Shown: positions 1 through 8,790, counted from the first letter of the stretch. The stretch is DNA of 64,000 bases from Microbulbifer variabilis ATCC 700307 (GCF_000380565.1 NZ_AQYJ01000029.1:682001-746000), one strand, 5' to 3'. The notes: a model not told the origin generated them from the letters alone. Numbers and translations are program-made.

Positions 1-2
1 GC

Positions 3-62
3 CTGGTCGAAATTATTGAGCTCGCAATACTAATTCTGTGGGTAGCTCTTGCCAGTGTTTAA
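3..62 (+). CDS. C-terminal tail of a truncated upstream gene (membrane protein?)
   Basis: An open frame enters from the left edge and ends at TAA 60-62. It encodes about 19 residues, nearly all hydrophobic (ELAILILWVALASV at the end), as expected for the last transmembrane helix of a membrane protein. It ends 45 bases before the BtuF-like gene on the same strand. The fragment is too short to assign a family, and chance coding is possible. Confidence 0.3.
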   Translation: MVEIIELAILILWVALASV

Positions 63-107
63 AATTTGAGTGTTACAAAACAATAAGTTTAGAGTTAGAC
101 GAGTTAA

Positions 108-1019
108 ATGATGTCTCGGAGTATTTTCACAATCTTCATTACCACCTTGAGCCTTTTATGGACAGGCTCTTGTTGGGCCGATAAACCAGTACGTGTACAG
201 GATGTACGGGGGCACTGGATCGAATTGCCAGCGCCGGCAGAGCGGATTGTTGCCCTGGCTCCACATATTGTAGAAAATTTCTACAGCGCAGGTGCGGGAG
301 AGAAGCTGGTTGCTGCTGTTAGCTACAGCGATTATCCTGAGCAGGCAAAGAAGCTACCAAAGATTGGCAATTACAAAGCACTAAGCTATGAATCTTTGCT
401 GGCTCTGACACCGGATCTGATTGTCGCCTGGGGGTCGGGAAATGGCGATGAAATGATCCAAAAGCTGGATGATCTCGGGTTTACGGTATTCGTCACTGAG
501 TCCCGAACTCTGGAAGATATTGCAAAGAATGTAAGATTTTTTGGCGAACTTGCCGGCACAAGCGAGAATGCGGATCGCACTGCAAGCGAGTGGCTTAAGA
601 GACTAAATGAACTCCAGCATAGCAACAAGAAAAAAACACCGGTAAGTGTATTCTACCAGGTATGGAATGATCCCCTCCAAACACTCAACGGCGAGCATTT
701 GATCAGCGATGTGATCCAAACTTGTGGTGGCCGCAATGCATTTGCTGATGCGATGGTTTTGGCGCCCAAGATCAGTATCGAATCTGTTCTTAACCGGAAT
801 CCTGAAGTGATTATTTCCAGCGGCATGGGGAAAAGCCGGCCAGATTGGCTGGATGCCTGGAAAGCGTATCCGACACTCAATGCGGTGAAAAATGATAGTC
901 TCTATTTTGTACCCCCAGATATTATCCAGAGACATACCTTTAGAGTGCTGGATGGGATGGAAATGGTTTGTGATCACCTGGACAATGCGCGAATAAAAGT
1001 TGGCGCAGGCTCCATATAG
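108..1019 (+). CDS. btuF: BtuF-like periplasmic cobalamin-binding protein
   Basis: A 303-residue exported protein with an N-terminal signal peptide ending near SCWA-DKP. The body matches the class III periplasmic-binding fold used by BtuF/FhuD proteins: an RIVALAPHIVE segment at the start of lobe 1, a KIGNYKALSYESLLALTPDLIVAW segment typical of B12 and corrinoid binders, and a late lobe-2 segment running into FVPPDIIQRHTFRVLDG. BtuF captures vitamin B12 in the periplasm and delivers it to the BtuCD permease. No permease or ATPase lies beside it here, so it may be an orphan or belong to genes left of the window. No B12 riboswitch is visible in the 107 bases upstream. A metal-chelate binding role is an alternative. 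Confidence 0.85.
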   Translation: MMSRSIFTIFITTLSLLWTGSCWADKPVRVQDVRGHWIELPAPAERIVALAPHIVENFYSAGAGEKLVAAVSYSDYPEQAKKLPKIGNYKALSYESLLALTPDLIVAWGSGNGDEMIQKLDDLGFTVFVTESRTLEDIAKNVRFFGELAGTSENADRTASEWLKRLNELQHSNKKKTPVSVFYQVWNDPLQTLNGEHLISDVIQTCGGRNAFADAMVLAPKISIESVLNRNPEVIISSGMGKSRPDWLDAWKAYPTLNAVKNDSLYFVPPDIIQRHTFRVLDGMEMVCDHLDNARIKVGAGSI

Positions 1020-1110
1020 CTAAGAATGATCTGTATTCCTCAGCAAAAATAGTTTCTACTGTCCGCTAGATATGATTTTTATATCAAAGCAGTGACGAGG
1101 CTAGGTATTT

Positions 1111-1650
1111 ATGTGGTATCTGATACTGGAAACAATAACAACGATTATAGTTTTTGCAATGATTATTGGAGGATTGCTAGCTATTCCTTTTGGAGCGGCT
1201 AAATTAACTAATCTTGAAAAGGGTAGAAATAACCGGTGGTCAATTTTTTGGCGTCATATCTCTAAAGATATAGCTGCTGGAAAGGTAGCCTTATTAAGCC
1301 CTTTTTTAGGATGGTTTGTCTATTATGGATTCTATCAGTTTGTAAAAGTTGGAGATGATTCCTCTGCGATTTTAGCCATTGTCTCGTGTGCTGCAATTGG
1401 CTTGTTCCTTGTTTTTCATATGGGTTTGCTTGACCGTAAATTTTTTGATTTTCATTTAGATAACATAAAATTGCTGGCTGTGAGTGTAATGTCACTTATT
1501 CTCGTTGCGCTAAATGTTTCATTTTGGTTTACAACATTTATTGGCGCTATAGCTACTATGATTTGTGCAATAAAGTATTCTGTAGAGCAGGTCATTCTGG
1601 AGGCTGAGCGAGCTAGAGCCAGAGAAGAGGGGGAATCACGTAAAATCTAA
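1111..1650 (+). CDS. hypothetical multi-pass membrane protein
   Basis: This 179-residue protein is not one I recognise. It has about four hydrophobic segments, near residues 5-28, 60-78, 85-105 and 120-150, separated by basic loops, and ends in a charged helix rich in Glu and Arg (EAERARAREEGESRK). A purine-rich stretch (GAGGCTAGG) precedes the ATG at suitable spacing. It stands alone between btuF and a convergent AraC-family gene. The amphipathic charged tail probably faces the cytoplasm. No catalytic motif is visible. Confidence 0.6.
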   Translation: MWYLILETITTIIVFAMIIGGLLAIPFGAAKLTNLEKGRNNRWSIFWRHISKDIAAGKVALLSPFLGWFVYYGFYQFVKVGDDSSAILAIVSCAAIGLFLVFHMGLLDRKFFDFHLDNIKLLAVSVMSLILVALNVSFWFTTFIGAIATMICAIKYSVEQVILEAERARAREEGESRKI

Positions 1651-1711
1651 CTCAGCCCTCCTTTATGAAGGCTGTAGAGGCTATTGAGTTATTAAAAAAT
1701 AACTAGAAATG

Positions 1712-2617
1712 TCAAGATTCGATGCCTTTCCTTCTTGCTGCTCCAGGGCCATAGCCAAAATGTTTTTTAAATGCTTTACTAAAACTGGCCTCGGATTGGT
1801 AGCCAAACTGATGGGCTACTTGAGCAGTTGAATTTTTCTTCTCATAAAACTCTTGGTGAGCACGCTGCATTCTCCAATTGGTAACATACTGCATTGGTGT
1901 TTTTTTCACCAAAGACAGGAATTTTTCAGAAAATGAGGATCGAGACATAGCAGCTCGTTTGGATAATTTATCAACTGTCCACGAGTAACCTGGGTCAGAA
2001 TGGATAGACTGTAAAACTTTTCCCAGCTTGGGGTCCGCGAGTGCTTTAATGTATCCATCGGTGAACTGTGAGCTCTTCATATGAGCCCGCACAATATAAA
2101 TAAATAAAATTTCTGATAGGCGATCAATAGCGATTTTCTCTCCAGGCAAATTGTTTTCTATCTCAAATGTTATAAAGCGAGTCACCGTTTCAATTAATGC
2201 AGCACCTTCAGCCAAATCATTCTGAACGATTAAAACCTCAGGTAAATCTTCATGAAGAGGATTCCAGCTAAAGTGATCGAGCTCAAAATAACCACATATT
2301 AAACTTGTAGCAGCCCTGCCTGAAGCCTGTCCCTCTTCGTTAGGCTGGTTAAGTTCCAGTTGAAGATCTGGTGTGTCCTGACTATGGGTTATTGTATGAA
2401 CAGCATCATGAGGAAATACCACCAAGTCACCGGCCCTTAATGGTATTGGCACATCCTTAGAGGGTAAATGTAACCAGCAAACACCACGAGTAACAAGATG
2501 AAAGGTGGCCTTTTGCTCTCCGGAGGTGTCTACCCGCCAGGCGCCATAAAACTGGCTGTGTAAAAAAACATGTGCTTTTAAGTGGAAAACCCTGAGCAAA
2601 TCACTTAACACGTCCAT
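1712..2617 (-). CDS. AraC-family transcriptional regulator with N-terminal cupin
   Basis: A 301-residue regulator. Residues about 10-190 form a cupin sensing domain (VWRVD and LRAGDLVVFPHDAVHTI segments), and the last ~100 residues hold the double helix-turn-helix of AraC proteins, including RAAMSRSSFSEKFLSLVKKTP and the signature VAHQFGYQSEASFSKAFKKHFG. The length and the domain order fit the AraC/XylS subgroup with a cupin_6 ligand domain. It is divergent from the exported isochorismatase-fold hydrolase at 2787, with a 169-base shared intergenic region, so that gene is its most likely target. The effector cannot be read from the sequence. It is unlikely to be a PchR, because it is 45 kb from the metallophore genes. 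Confidence 0.88.
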   Translation of the reverse strand: MDVLSDLLRVFHLKAHVFLHSQFYGAWRVDTSGEQKATFHLVTRGVCWLHLPSKDVPIPLRAGDLVVFPHDAVHTITHSQDTPDLQLELNQPNEEGQASGRAATSLICGYFELDHFSWNPLHEDLPEVLIVQNDLAEGAALIETVTRFITFEIENNLPGEKIAIDRLSEILFIYIVRAHMKSSQFTDGYIKALADPKLGKVLQSIHSDPGYSWTVDKLSKRAAMSRSSFSEKFLSLVKKTPMQYVTNWRMQRAHQEFYEKKNSTAQVAHQFGYQSEASFSKAFKKHFGYGPGAARRKGIES

Positions 2618-2786
2618 AGCTGCGAATACCTAAAAACCATACAGTCATACGATCTGACATGAAATATATACTTTTAAGCATTTATCATACAGATTGTGAC
2701 GATATTATACGTTCCAGGTTAAGCGCTAGCAATGTCCTGCTTACTTACCCTATATAACTTAAGAGCTTTGGATAGGAAAATACCTG

Positions 2787-3533
2787 ATGAACTTTTTAAA
2801 TAATCTAGTAGCGCCAGTTGTAACACTAGGACTTATCTCTTTCTCACTGAATAGCTTTGCCGATCAAGCTGAACCTGGAATGAAAATTGATCCTGAGCGG
2901 ACTGCAATCGTAATAACCGACCCGCAGAATGATTTCTTAAGTCCTAATGGTGTAACCTGGGGTGTAGTGGGGGAAAGTGTAGAAAAAAATAATACAGTTC
3001 AGAACCTTGAACGGTTAATGAAAGTTGCAGGGAAAAAGGATGTGCCATTATTTATTTCTCCGCATTATTACTATCCTCATGATCACAAGTGGAAGTTTGA
3101 GGGGAACCTCGAAGTGGTAATGCACAAACTTGGTATGTTCAACCGAGAGGACCCTCTAAGTTTAAATGGATTTGAAAACTCTGGAGCTGATTGGTTGGAG
3201 CAATATAAGCCATATATAAATAATGGTAAGACTGTTGTGACCGGCCCACATAAAATTTATGGCCCTGAAACAAATGATTTAGTACTTCAATTGAGAAAGC
3301 AGGATATTGATAAAGTAATTCTTGCAGGGATGTCTGCAAATCTATGCACAGAATCTCATATGCGCGAACTGTTAGAACAAGGGTTTGAAGTGGCTGTTGT
3401 AACTGATGCAACAGCTGGTGCAAATTTGCCTGAGGGTGATGGCTACGAAGCGGCAATGATTAACTTCAAGTATATGGCTAATGATATATTAACCACAAAG
3501 GAAGCTGTTAAATTGATTAAAAAGGAATTCTAA
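2787..3533 (+). CDS. exported isochorismatase-family cysteine hydrolase
   Basis: A 248-residue protein with a clear signal peptide (hydrophobic core, cleavage near NSFA-DQA), so it probably acts in the periplasm. The mature part has the Asp-Lys-Cys triad layout of the isochorismatase/nicotinamidase fold: the early Asp in VITDPQNDFLS, a Lys in GPHKIYG, and the nucleophile Cys in MSANLCTES. Family members hydrolyse isochorismate, nicotinamide, carbamates or other amides and vinyl ethers, so the substrate cannot be assigned. Isochorismate is a substrate used by the pch cluster in this window, but this enzyme is exported and distant, so a link is unlikely. The divergent AraC regulator at 1712-2617 probably controls it. 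Confidence 0.8.
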   Translation: MNFLNNLVAPVVTLGLISFSLNSFADQAEPGMKIDPERTAIVITDPQNDFLSPNGVTWGVVGESVEKNNTVQNLERLMKVAGKKDVPLFISPHYYYPHDHKWKFEGNLEVVMHKLGMFNREDPLSLNGFENSGADWLEQYKPYINNGKTVVTGPHKIYGPETNDLVLQLRKQDIDKVILAGMSANLCTESHMRELLEQGFEVAVVTDATAGANLPEGDGYEAAMINFKYMANDILTTKEAVKLIKKEF

Positions 3534-3539
3534 GTAAGC

Positions 3540-3595
3540 GTAGGCATAATCAAGTCCATTGTTAATCTTGATTTTCAGTGAGTGATTATGCCTAC
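3540..3595. terminator. 13-bp perfect inverted repeat after the isochorismatase-fold gene
   Basis: The arms GTAGGCATAATCA (3540-3552) and TGATTATGCCTAC (3583-3595) are exact reverse complements around a 30-base loop, seven bases after the stop codon at 3533. This would give a stable 3' hairpin, but no T-run follows, so it is not a textbook intrinsic terminator. The octamer GTAGGCAT occurs again near 3621, which suggests a small repeat element as an alternative. Confidence 0.45.
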
Positions 3596-3684
3596 AAAGG
3601 ACATATATCAACATTTGATGGGTAGGCATTTTGACGAGCTGGGTTGAGGTCTGAAGTATAAAAAATCTCCTAGTTCATGAGTAG

Positions 3685-3861
3685 TACAGTCGATATGGAC
3701 CAATTCTGCTTAAACTTCCCGAAGATTTGCCCTCTTATAAAGCATTAAGTGTCAGAGCTATTGACACATCGGGGAATACCATAAATATTGAGATCGCTTT
3801 CAGGCAAAAGCGTATATACCCATGGTCTCTTCATGAGGTGATCAAATATTGTTCGTCCTGA
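3685..3861 (+). pseudogene. short coding remnant without start codon
   Basis: Between a TAG at 3682 and a TGA at 3859 the frame reads as plausible protein (LPEDLPSYKALSVRAIDTSG, then an Ile-rich strand and YPWSLHEVIKY), yet no ATG or convincing start and no ribosome site are present. It sits in an otherwise gene-free stretch upstream of the hypothetical gene at 4024. I read it as the end of a decayed gene. The family is not recognised, and chance is a real alternative. Confidence 0.25.
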
Positions 3862-4023
3862 TTGCCTGTCATGATTATCTGTTCCGCTATGTATGATGTG
3901 CTTTGTATAGCGCTCCTTAAAGTATCTCCGTAATCAGAAGGAGATGGATTTTTTATGATGCATAAATAAATTGATAATTATATTTTAAATTGATTTCTGG
4001 GTTTTAATAAAAATTAGAGAGAA

Positions 4024-4551
4024 ATGATGTTTACAATAGACGAAAATGACTTCAATCGAACGTATGATGAAAAGCGCGACACTCTAGTTTTAAAAGATGA
4101 CTTGCCTGTTGCGGTTAGAGATGAGCAAGTCTTAAGGAGTCTTGGAACCGTCATATCAATCCCAGGAGTTACTTCAGGTAATGCTCTCCGCCTAAAAAAT
4201 ATTACAAACTCGACACTGAGGGATTATATTCCAGAGGAAGAGCATATTTGGGTCAACCCTAATTATACAAGTTATGGAACTGCGTGGGAGAAAGCTGGTT
4301 TCGAAAAGCCTGATAGAGGTCTGGGTGACTTGGATCACCTTCATTCCAAAGAATGGGCAAAAAAAGGGGGATATGGGTATGTTGTCCTGATTCCCGTCAG
4401 ATCGGGCGTAAATAGAAGCGCGGGTACCCTCGAAAAGAGCCAGGTAAGTTTAACCTCAAGAAATCATAGCCTCAAAGAACCTATTTTCTACGGCAATCAT
4501 ATTCACTGGGGCAAAATATGGAAACTTAAAATCGATCTTAGACGTGATTGA
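4024..4551 (+). CDS. hypothetical protein, 175 residues
   Basis: I do not recognise this protein. It has no signal peptide or membrane segment. The middle contains GLGDLDHLHSKEWAKKGGYG followed by a hydrophobic VVLIPVRSG strand, and the C-terminus is basic with HIHWGK and IDLRRD. The His/Asp/Lys-rich core with a short C-terminal strand resembles the look of small effector or toxin C-terminal domains, but no named motif supports that. A GAGAGAAATG context gives a modest ribosome site. It is flanked by about 490 bases (upstream) and 380 bases (downstream) of low-GC DNA with no gene, a pattern typical of acquired islands. Confidence 0.5.
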   Translation: MMFTIDENDFNRTYDEKRDTLVLKDDLPVAVRDEQVLRSLGTVISIPGVTSGNALRLKNITNSTLRDYIPEEEHIWVNPNYTSYGTAWEKAGFEKPDRGLGDLDHLHSKEWAKKGGYGYVVLIPVRSGVNRSAGTLEKSQVSLTSRNHSLKEPIFYGNHIHWGKIWKLKIDLRRD

Positions 4552-4932
4552 ATGCAGATTTTATAGTGTTAAATCTGATTTCAGGCTTGATTTCACAGTG
4601 ACATTTTTTAGAGGGTGCTTGTCAGATGAATTCTAATCTAGTAAAGATAAACTAGGCATCATTGACCGTACTCTGGTTTCTCACTTATTGTTATCAAATA
4701 GATCTGAATCGTTCAATATCTCCTCCTGATTTTTCAATTTAAAGTCTATTCAATTGAATGTGACTTTACTCAAAATTTGTTAGCCTATCATTGCCTTTCC
4801 GTATCTTCCATGTTCCTATTTATTCACTGCTAAGAGATCCTGCCGGGGAGAAATTGCGGTGTTGTCACCCTTGGCTTGTAGTAGTCCAAACTAAAATATC
4901 CAAATAAATTCCAGTATAAAAGGAAAATAGTT
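4552..4932. other. gene-free AT-rich stretch
   Basis: About 380 bases of low-GC sequence with no supported open frame on either strand. An AGGAAAAT purine run just before 4933 serves as the ribosome site of the S8 protease gene. I see no clear palindrome or repeat. Confidence 0.5.
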
Positions 4933-6264
4933 TTGAATAAGGTTATATTGACGGTTCTACTGATTGTATTCAGTTTTAAAGTGCTCGCATCTGACCCGAA
5001 CGTAGAGCAAGCACGAGAGTCTTTGGATACCATCAAGGAGCTTACTCCCTGGTCTTGGGAAGAGCCCATTACCCCGATATTTGATAGCTACTTAGCAGCT
5101 GATTTCGATCAATACCAGGGAAGGTATAAATCTTTATACATGGTAGAAGATCTACTGATGCATAAGTGGGGCCAGTCTATTACTGAATTTATTGTACTGG
5201 CTGAACTATTGTACACTTTCCAGCCGGAAGATTATCAGCAAGAGCATCTGCCGGCATTTGAAGCAGCTATTCATGAATTGGATGAGTTCAGGTTAGCAAT
5301 TAATGAATTTTTATTGCCCTATGTGCCGAGCTACAGTCTTAAACAGCAAAGTTTAGTTAGGCATTTTGATGGAGAAGGGATCGTTATAGCGGTATTCGAT
5401 TTATTTGACCCTATACGATTGAAGGAGCAGCGTGAAATGTACCCAAATATTGAGGCTGAAGTTCAATTTGGTGACCCTATTACTTTTCTGCATGGAAATA
5501 CTGTGATTGATATCATCCTGGATATCGCGCCTAAGGCCACTATTGTTCCAGTGAGTACAGAGAGTAAAACTTACAACGAAGCTATGGAATACATGCGTGC
5601 TCGTGAGGATATTAGTGTTATCAACATGAGCAGGGCATTTCACATTACCGACGATCAGTTAGATCAGGAGTTTGCCGATCATTTATCCAGTATCCTGCAG
5701 ACAAAAATCTTTACAAAGTCCATTGGTAATACAGGAACAGACTTGGATGGAGTAAATACAGATGTTCGCGAGCGCTTAGGTCTGCCGCCGCTTGGTAGCT
5801 TTTTCACTTACGACCTGGAGTTAATAAAATCATTTCTTGTGCGAAATGAGGGTCAGCCTGGTGATGAGAACTTAATGTTCGCGATTAATTTGCAGCCTTT
5901 TTCAAATGAGGTTTCACTGACAGCCACCGTGCCTGGGTACAATCAGTTGGCTAGTGATCGAAGCTTTGCAATCGCGGGTGATGCGGTCTACTCAGCTTCA
6001 AGCAACAATTTTGAGTCCGGTAGTTCCTTTTCCGCGCCACAACTGGCAGCAGTGAGCGTTCTTTTACTGGATGCTGCAGAACGCTATGGTTTCTCTGGGA
6101 GTGAGGCAACTCAAAGGGTAGTACAAGCACTTCAATCGACAGCAAGACACTCACATCTGGGGGCTAACAATACAGGTCTCGGTTTTGTTGATGCTCAAAG
6201 AGCGTGGCATAAGGTGAAAGGTAAGGGCAGATATAAGCCCCATCCACGTACTGCTGAAAAGTAG
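4933..6264 (+). CDS. exported subtilisin-like (S8) serine peptidase
   Basis: A 443-residue protein started by TTG, chosen because AGGAAAAT lies just upstream and the codons that follow give a clean signal peptide (MNKVILTVLLIVFSFKVLA). The catalytic triad of S8 peptidases is recognisable: Asp about 156 in IAVFD, His about 187 in FLHGNT, and Ser about 365 in GSSFSAPQLAA. The oxyanion Asn is probably in SIGNTG. Residues 25-140 form a helical N-terminal region unlike a standard I9 propeptide. Spacing between His and Ser is normal for the family. It stands alone and probably acts in the periplasm or outside the cell. The divergent Asp and His contexts mean activity should not be assumed. Confidence 0.75.
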   Translation: MNKVILTVLLIVFSFKVLASDPNVEQARESLDTIKELTPWSWEEPITPIFDSYLAADFDQYQGRYKSLYMVEDLLMHKWGQSITEFIVLAELLYTFQPEDYQQEHLPAFEAAIHELDEFRLAINEFLLPYVPSYSLKQQSLVRHFDGEGIVIAVFDLFDPIRLKEQREMYPNIEAEVQFGDPITFLHGNTVIDIILDIAPKATIVPVSTESKTYNEAMEYMRAREDISVINMSRAFHITDDQLDQEFADHLSSILQTKIFTKSIGNTGTDLDGVNTDVRERLGLPPLGSFFTYDLELIKSFLVRNEGQPGDENLMFAINLQPFSNEVSLTATVPGYNQLASDRSFAIAGDAVYSASSNNFESGSSFSAPQLAAVSVLLLDAAERYGFSGSEATQRVVQALQSTARHSHLGANNTGLGFVDAQRAWHKVKGKGRYKPHPRTAEK

Positions 6265-6535
6265 TCAGTAATTGATATTTAGAAGATTTCTAATCTGGCA
6301 GGGACTTCTCTGTCAGGTTAGATACTATTGGGTTCCTGCCTAGATCAAGTAATAAAGAGATAAGCTCAAAAGTGGCTCTCATCCCCAGTAATAATCGAAG
6401 ATATCATTGCAAATTAATTAGTATACTATACCTTTAACCTCCCATCGAATATTCAAGTAAACGGCCTTGTCAATATTAATTGCCAACTATCCTGGCTGAA
6501 TGACTTCTGGTGAATTTATATAAATGGAGAGTGTA

Positions 6536-7171
6536 ATGGATAAGTGCTTTCTTTTTGATAATGACGGTACCTTAGTTGACAGTGAGTATCTCTGTAATAT
6601 CGGTTTGGCCAAAATGTTCCATCGATACGCCATAAAGCTTGATCCGGATGAGTTGGTTATACGCTTTAGAGGATGGAAATTGGCCAGTATTCTCGTGATT
6701 TTAGAGCGAGAGAATGAGGTGACTCTACCGGATAATTTTGTTGATGAATATCGCTCGGTAGTATCAGACCTGTTCGATAGAGAGCTAAAGCCAGTGAATG
6801 GTGTGATCAACGCTCTTGAGGCACTGAATGGGCCTAAAGCTGTGGTTTCCAGTGGGCCATTGTCTAAAATCAAGCATGCGCTAAAGCTATGTGGGTTATC
6901 TCATTATTTTGGCGATAACCTATACAGCTCATATGATGTGGGGATCTGGAAGCCTGATCCTGGTATCTATTTGCATGCTGCCAAAGGGATGGGTTATACG
7001 GCTGAACAGTGTGTCGTAGTAGATGATGGGCCCGTAGGTGTCGAAGCGGGTTCCAAAGCCGGTATGAGTACTTTCTTTTACAATCGATATAATGAAAAAT
7101 GTGATATTGATGGTGTTATAAGTTTTACAACCATGAATTCACTACCAGCATTAATAAACGCAGGGGTTTAA
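6536..7171 (+). CDS. HAD-family hydrolase (beta-phosphoglucomutase / YieH-like phosphatase)
   Basis: About 211 residues from the ATG at 6536, chosen over the ATG at 6524 because GGAG lies six bases before it. HAD motifs are in order: motif I FDNDGTLVDSE with the nucleophile Asp and the acid/base Asp, motif II AVVSSG, a Lys in WKPDPGIY, and motif IV VVVDDGPVGVEAG. The helical cap after motif I and the total length fit subclass IA sugar-phosphate phosphatases such as YieH. The substrate is probably a small phosphorylated metabolite. The stop codon overlaps the start of the HD gene (TAATG), so the two are translationally coupled. Confidence 0.85.
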   Translation: MDKCFLFDNDGTLVDSEYLCNIGLAKMFHRYAIKLDPDELVIRFRGWKLASILVILERENEVTLPDNFVDEYRSVVSDLFDRELKPVNGVINALEALNGPKAVVSSGPLSKIKHALKLCGLSHYFGDNLYSSYDVGIWKPDPGIYLHAAKGMGYTAEQCVVVDDGPVGVEAGSKAGMSTFFYNRYNEKCDIDGVISFTTMNSLPALINAGV

Positions 7172-7731
7172 TGAAGTTAAATTGGTCGCAAGACGTATAT
7201 CTCAAAGCCTGGAATTTTGCAACCTTAGTACATAGTGGGCAAAGGTACGCTAGTTCGGTAGCTGGTCAAGATTTCCCGTACATTAATCATATCGGAAGTG
7301 TGGCTATGGAGTTGATCTTTGGATTAGCTTCAGATGTTAACCTTAACGGTAACCTCGCCATTCAGTGTGCTTTACTCCATGATACTTTGGAAGATACTGA
7401 GGTTGATTTTGAACTCATAAAGTTCACATTTGGTGGGGATGTAGCTGAGGGTGTTCAGGCACTCACTAAAGACGATACATTAGTTACAAAGCAGGAACAG
7501 ATGCTTGATTCGCTTAAGCGTATTAAGCTTCAGCCTAAAGAAATTTGGATGGTAAAACTTGCGGACCGAATAGCTAATTTATCTGAACCACCGGCACACT
7601 GGGATTCAGTGAGGAAATCTGCATACCTGCAAGAGGCAATGGTTATCTATCAACATTTACATGAAGCAAATGAGTTGCTGGGTGCCAGGCTCCAAAAGCG
7701 TATTGAAAGCTATCGAAAGTATATCGGTTAG
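7171..7731 (+). CDS. HD-domain phosphohydrolase, RelA/SpoT (MESH1)-like
   Basis: A 186-residue single-domain protein with the metal-binding signature of the (p)ppGpp hydrolase fold: His in FATLVHSGQRY, the HD pair in ALLHDTLEDT, and a late Asp in VKLADRIANL. The order and spacing match SpoT-type HD domains and small alarmone hydrolases, with no synthetase or TGS domain. Family knowledge suggests Mn-dependent removal of 3'-pyrophosphate from ppGpp or hydrolysis of related nucleotides, but some relatives act on other substrates. It overlaps the HAD phosphatase by one base and is probably cotranscribed with it. Confidence 0.82.
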   Translation: MKLNWSQDVYLKAWNFATLVHSGQRYASSVAGQDFPYINHIGSVAMELIFGLASDVNLNGNLAIQCALLHDTLEDTEVDFELIKFTFGGDVAEGVQALTKDDTLVTKQEQMLDSLKRIKLQPKEIWMVKLADRIANLSEPPAHWDSVRKSAYLQEAMVIYQHLHEANELLGARLQKRIESYRKYIG

Positions 7732-7932
7732 CAAATTCTTATACCATATACCGATTTCGTACACATAGTTCCAAGACGAAGATAACTTCAGCTTCAATGA
7801 AGATTTGATTTTATTTGAGATGCCAGTCCATTGGATAACTGCTATGTTAGTGGTTTACTGGGCATTGACTGGCGGTGTTTTAGCTTGCTGACAGATTTTT
7901 AGTGCCTCAATCAAAAAAAGGTTTAGAAAATA

Positions 7933-8727
7933 ATGAATGTCATTAAACGTTGCTTGAGAGTAGGCACTTTTTTTGCATTTTTGATTACTAGTCATGCTTG
8001 GGCTTCCGAGGATTTGATATGTGATGAGTCCTGTACATTTGTTCTTAAGAGTGAACGTGAATCCAAGTTTACAGTTATCAATCAAAGCAGGGCAGATACA
8101 AGGCTTTCACCTTTTTCCACCTTTAAAATACCCAATACCTTAATAGCCCTGGATTTGGGTGTTGTAAGTAGCTTGAATCAAGAGCTCACTTACGACCATG
8201 AGAAGTACCCAGCACAGAGGTGGTGGCCTACGGTTTGGTATGAAAAGCCACTCCCAATACGGGCTGCGTTCCAAAACTCTGCAGTTCCTATATACCAGCA
8301 AATCGCCTTTCAGGTTGGTGTGGAAAGAATGAATCAGTATTTGACAAGATTTAACTACGGAAATATGGATATTTCCTCTGGAGTGGATCGTTTCTGGTTA
8401 GATGGTAGTTTAAAGATTTCTGCTCGAGAACAGGTTAACTTCCTACATAAGTTATTTAGTGGGCAACTGCCGGTATCCTCAGATACATTGGTTTCTTTTA
8501 AAAAAATCATGCTGGTTGAGGAAACTGACAAATATAAATTCTATGCAAAAACGGGTGGAGGGCAAACCTCAAAAGGATACGCATTAGGCTGGTATATTGG
8601 TATTGTGGAATCCAAGGATAATGTGCATTACTTTGCGCTTAATATGGACGGGGATACGTTTGGCGAGGTTCAAAAGAATAGAGTTAAAATGGCTAAGCAG
8701 CAGTTAATAAAGCTTGGGATCCTTTAA
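7933..8727 (+). CDS. class D (OXA-type) beta-lactamase
   Basis: A 264-residue exported enzyme with a signal peptide ending near HAWA-SED. All class D motifs are present in order: STFK with the acylated Ser about 62 and the carbamylated Lys about 65, SAV at about 116, YGN at about 142, a Trp in FWLDGS, and KTGGG at about 206. It hydrolyses beta-lactam rings in the periplasm through a covalent acyl-enzyme. Length matches OXA enzymes. It is monocistronic with its own terminator and has no IS or integron features, so it looks like a resident chromosomal gene. The BlaI/M56 pair at 10.6 kb is 1.9 kb away and sits with metal-efflux genes, so joint control is only a possibility. The substrate spectrum cannot be predicted. 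Confidence 0.93.
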   Translation: MNVIKRCLRVGTFFAFLITSHAWASEDLICDESCTFVLKSERESKFTVINQSRADTRLSPFSTFKIPNTLIALDLGVVSSLNQELTYDHEKYPAQRWWPTVWYEKPLPIRAAFQNSAVPIYQQIAFQVGVERMNQYLTRFNYGNMDISSGVDRFWLDGSLKISAREQVNFLHKLFSGQLPVSSDTLVSFKKIMLVEETDKYKFYAKTGGGQTSKGYALGWYIGIVESKDNVHYFALNMDGDTFGEVQKNRVKMAKQQLIKLGIL

Positions 8728-8750
8728 ATAACCCCTAATACTTCATTTGC

Positions 8751-8790
8751 ATACAATGAGTCAATATGCTAACGGACTCATTGTATTTCC
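8751..8790 (+). terminator. intrinsic terminator after the class D beta-lactamase
   Basis: The arms ATACAATGAGTC (8751-8762) and GACTCATTGTAT (8775-8786) are perfect 12-bp reverse complements with a 12-base loop, followed by TTTCCTTT. It begins 23 bases after the beta-lactamase stop codon. Confidence 0.7.

Noticed and set aside
2787-3533. Isochorismatase-fold gene as part of the metallophore pathway (dihydroxybenzoate route)
   Set aside because: It is exported, 44 kb away and under its own AraC regulator, while pchA and pchB already make salicylate.
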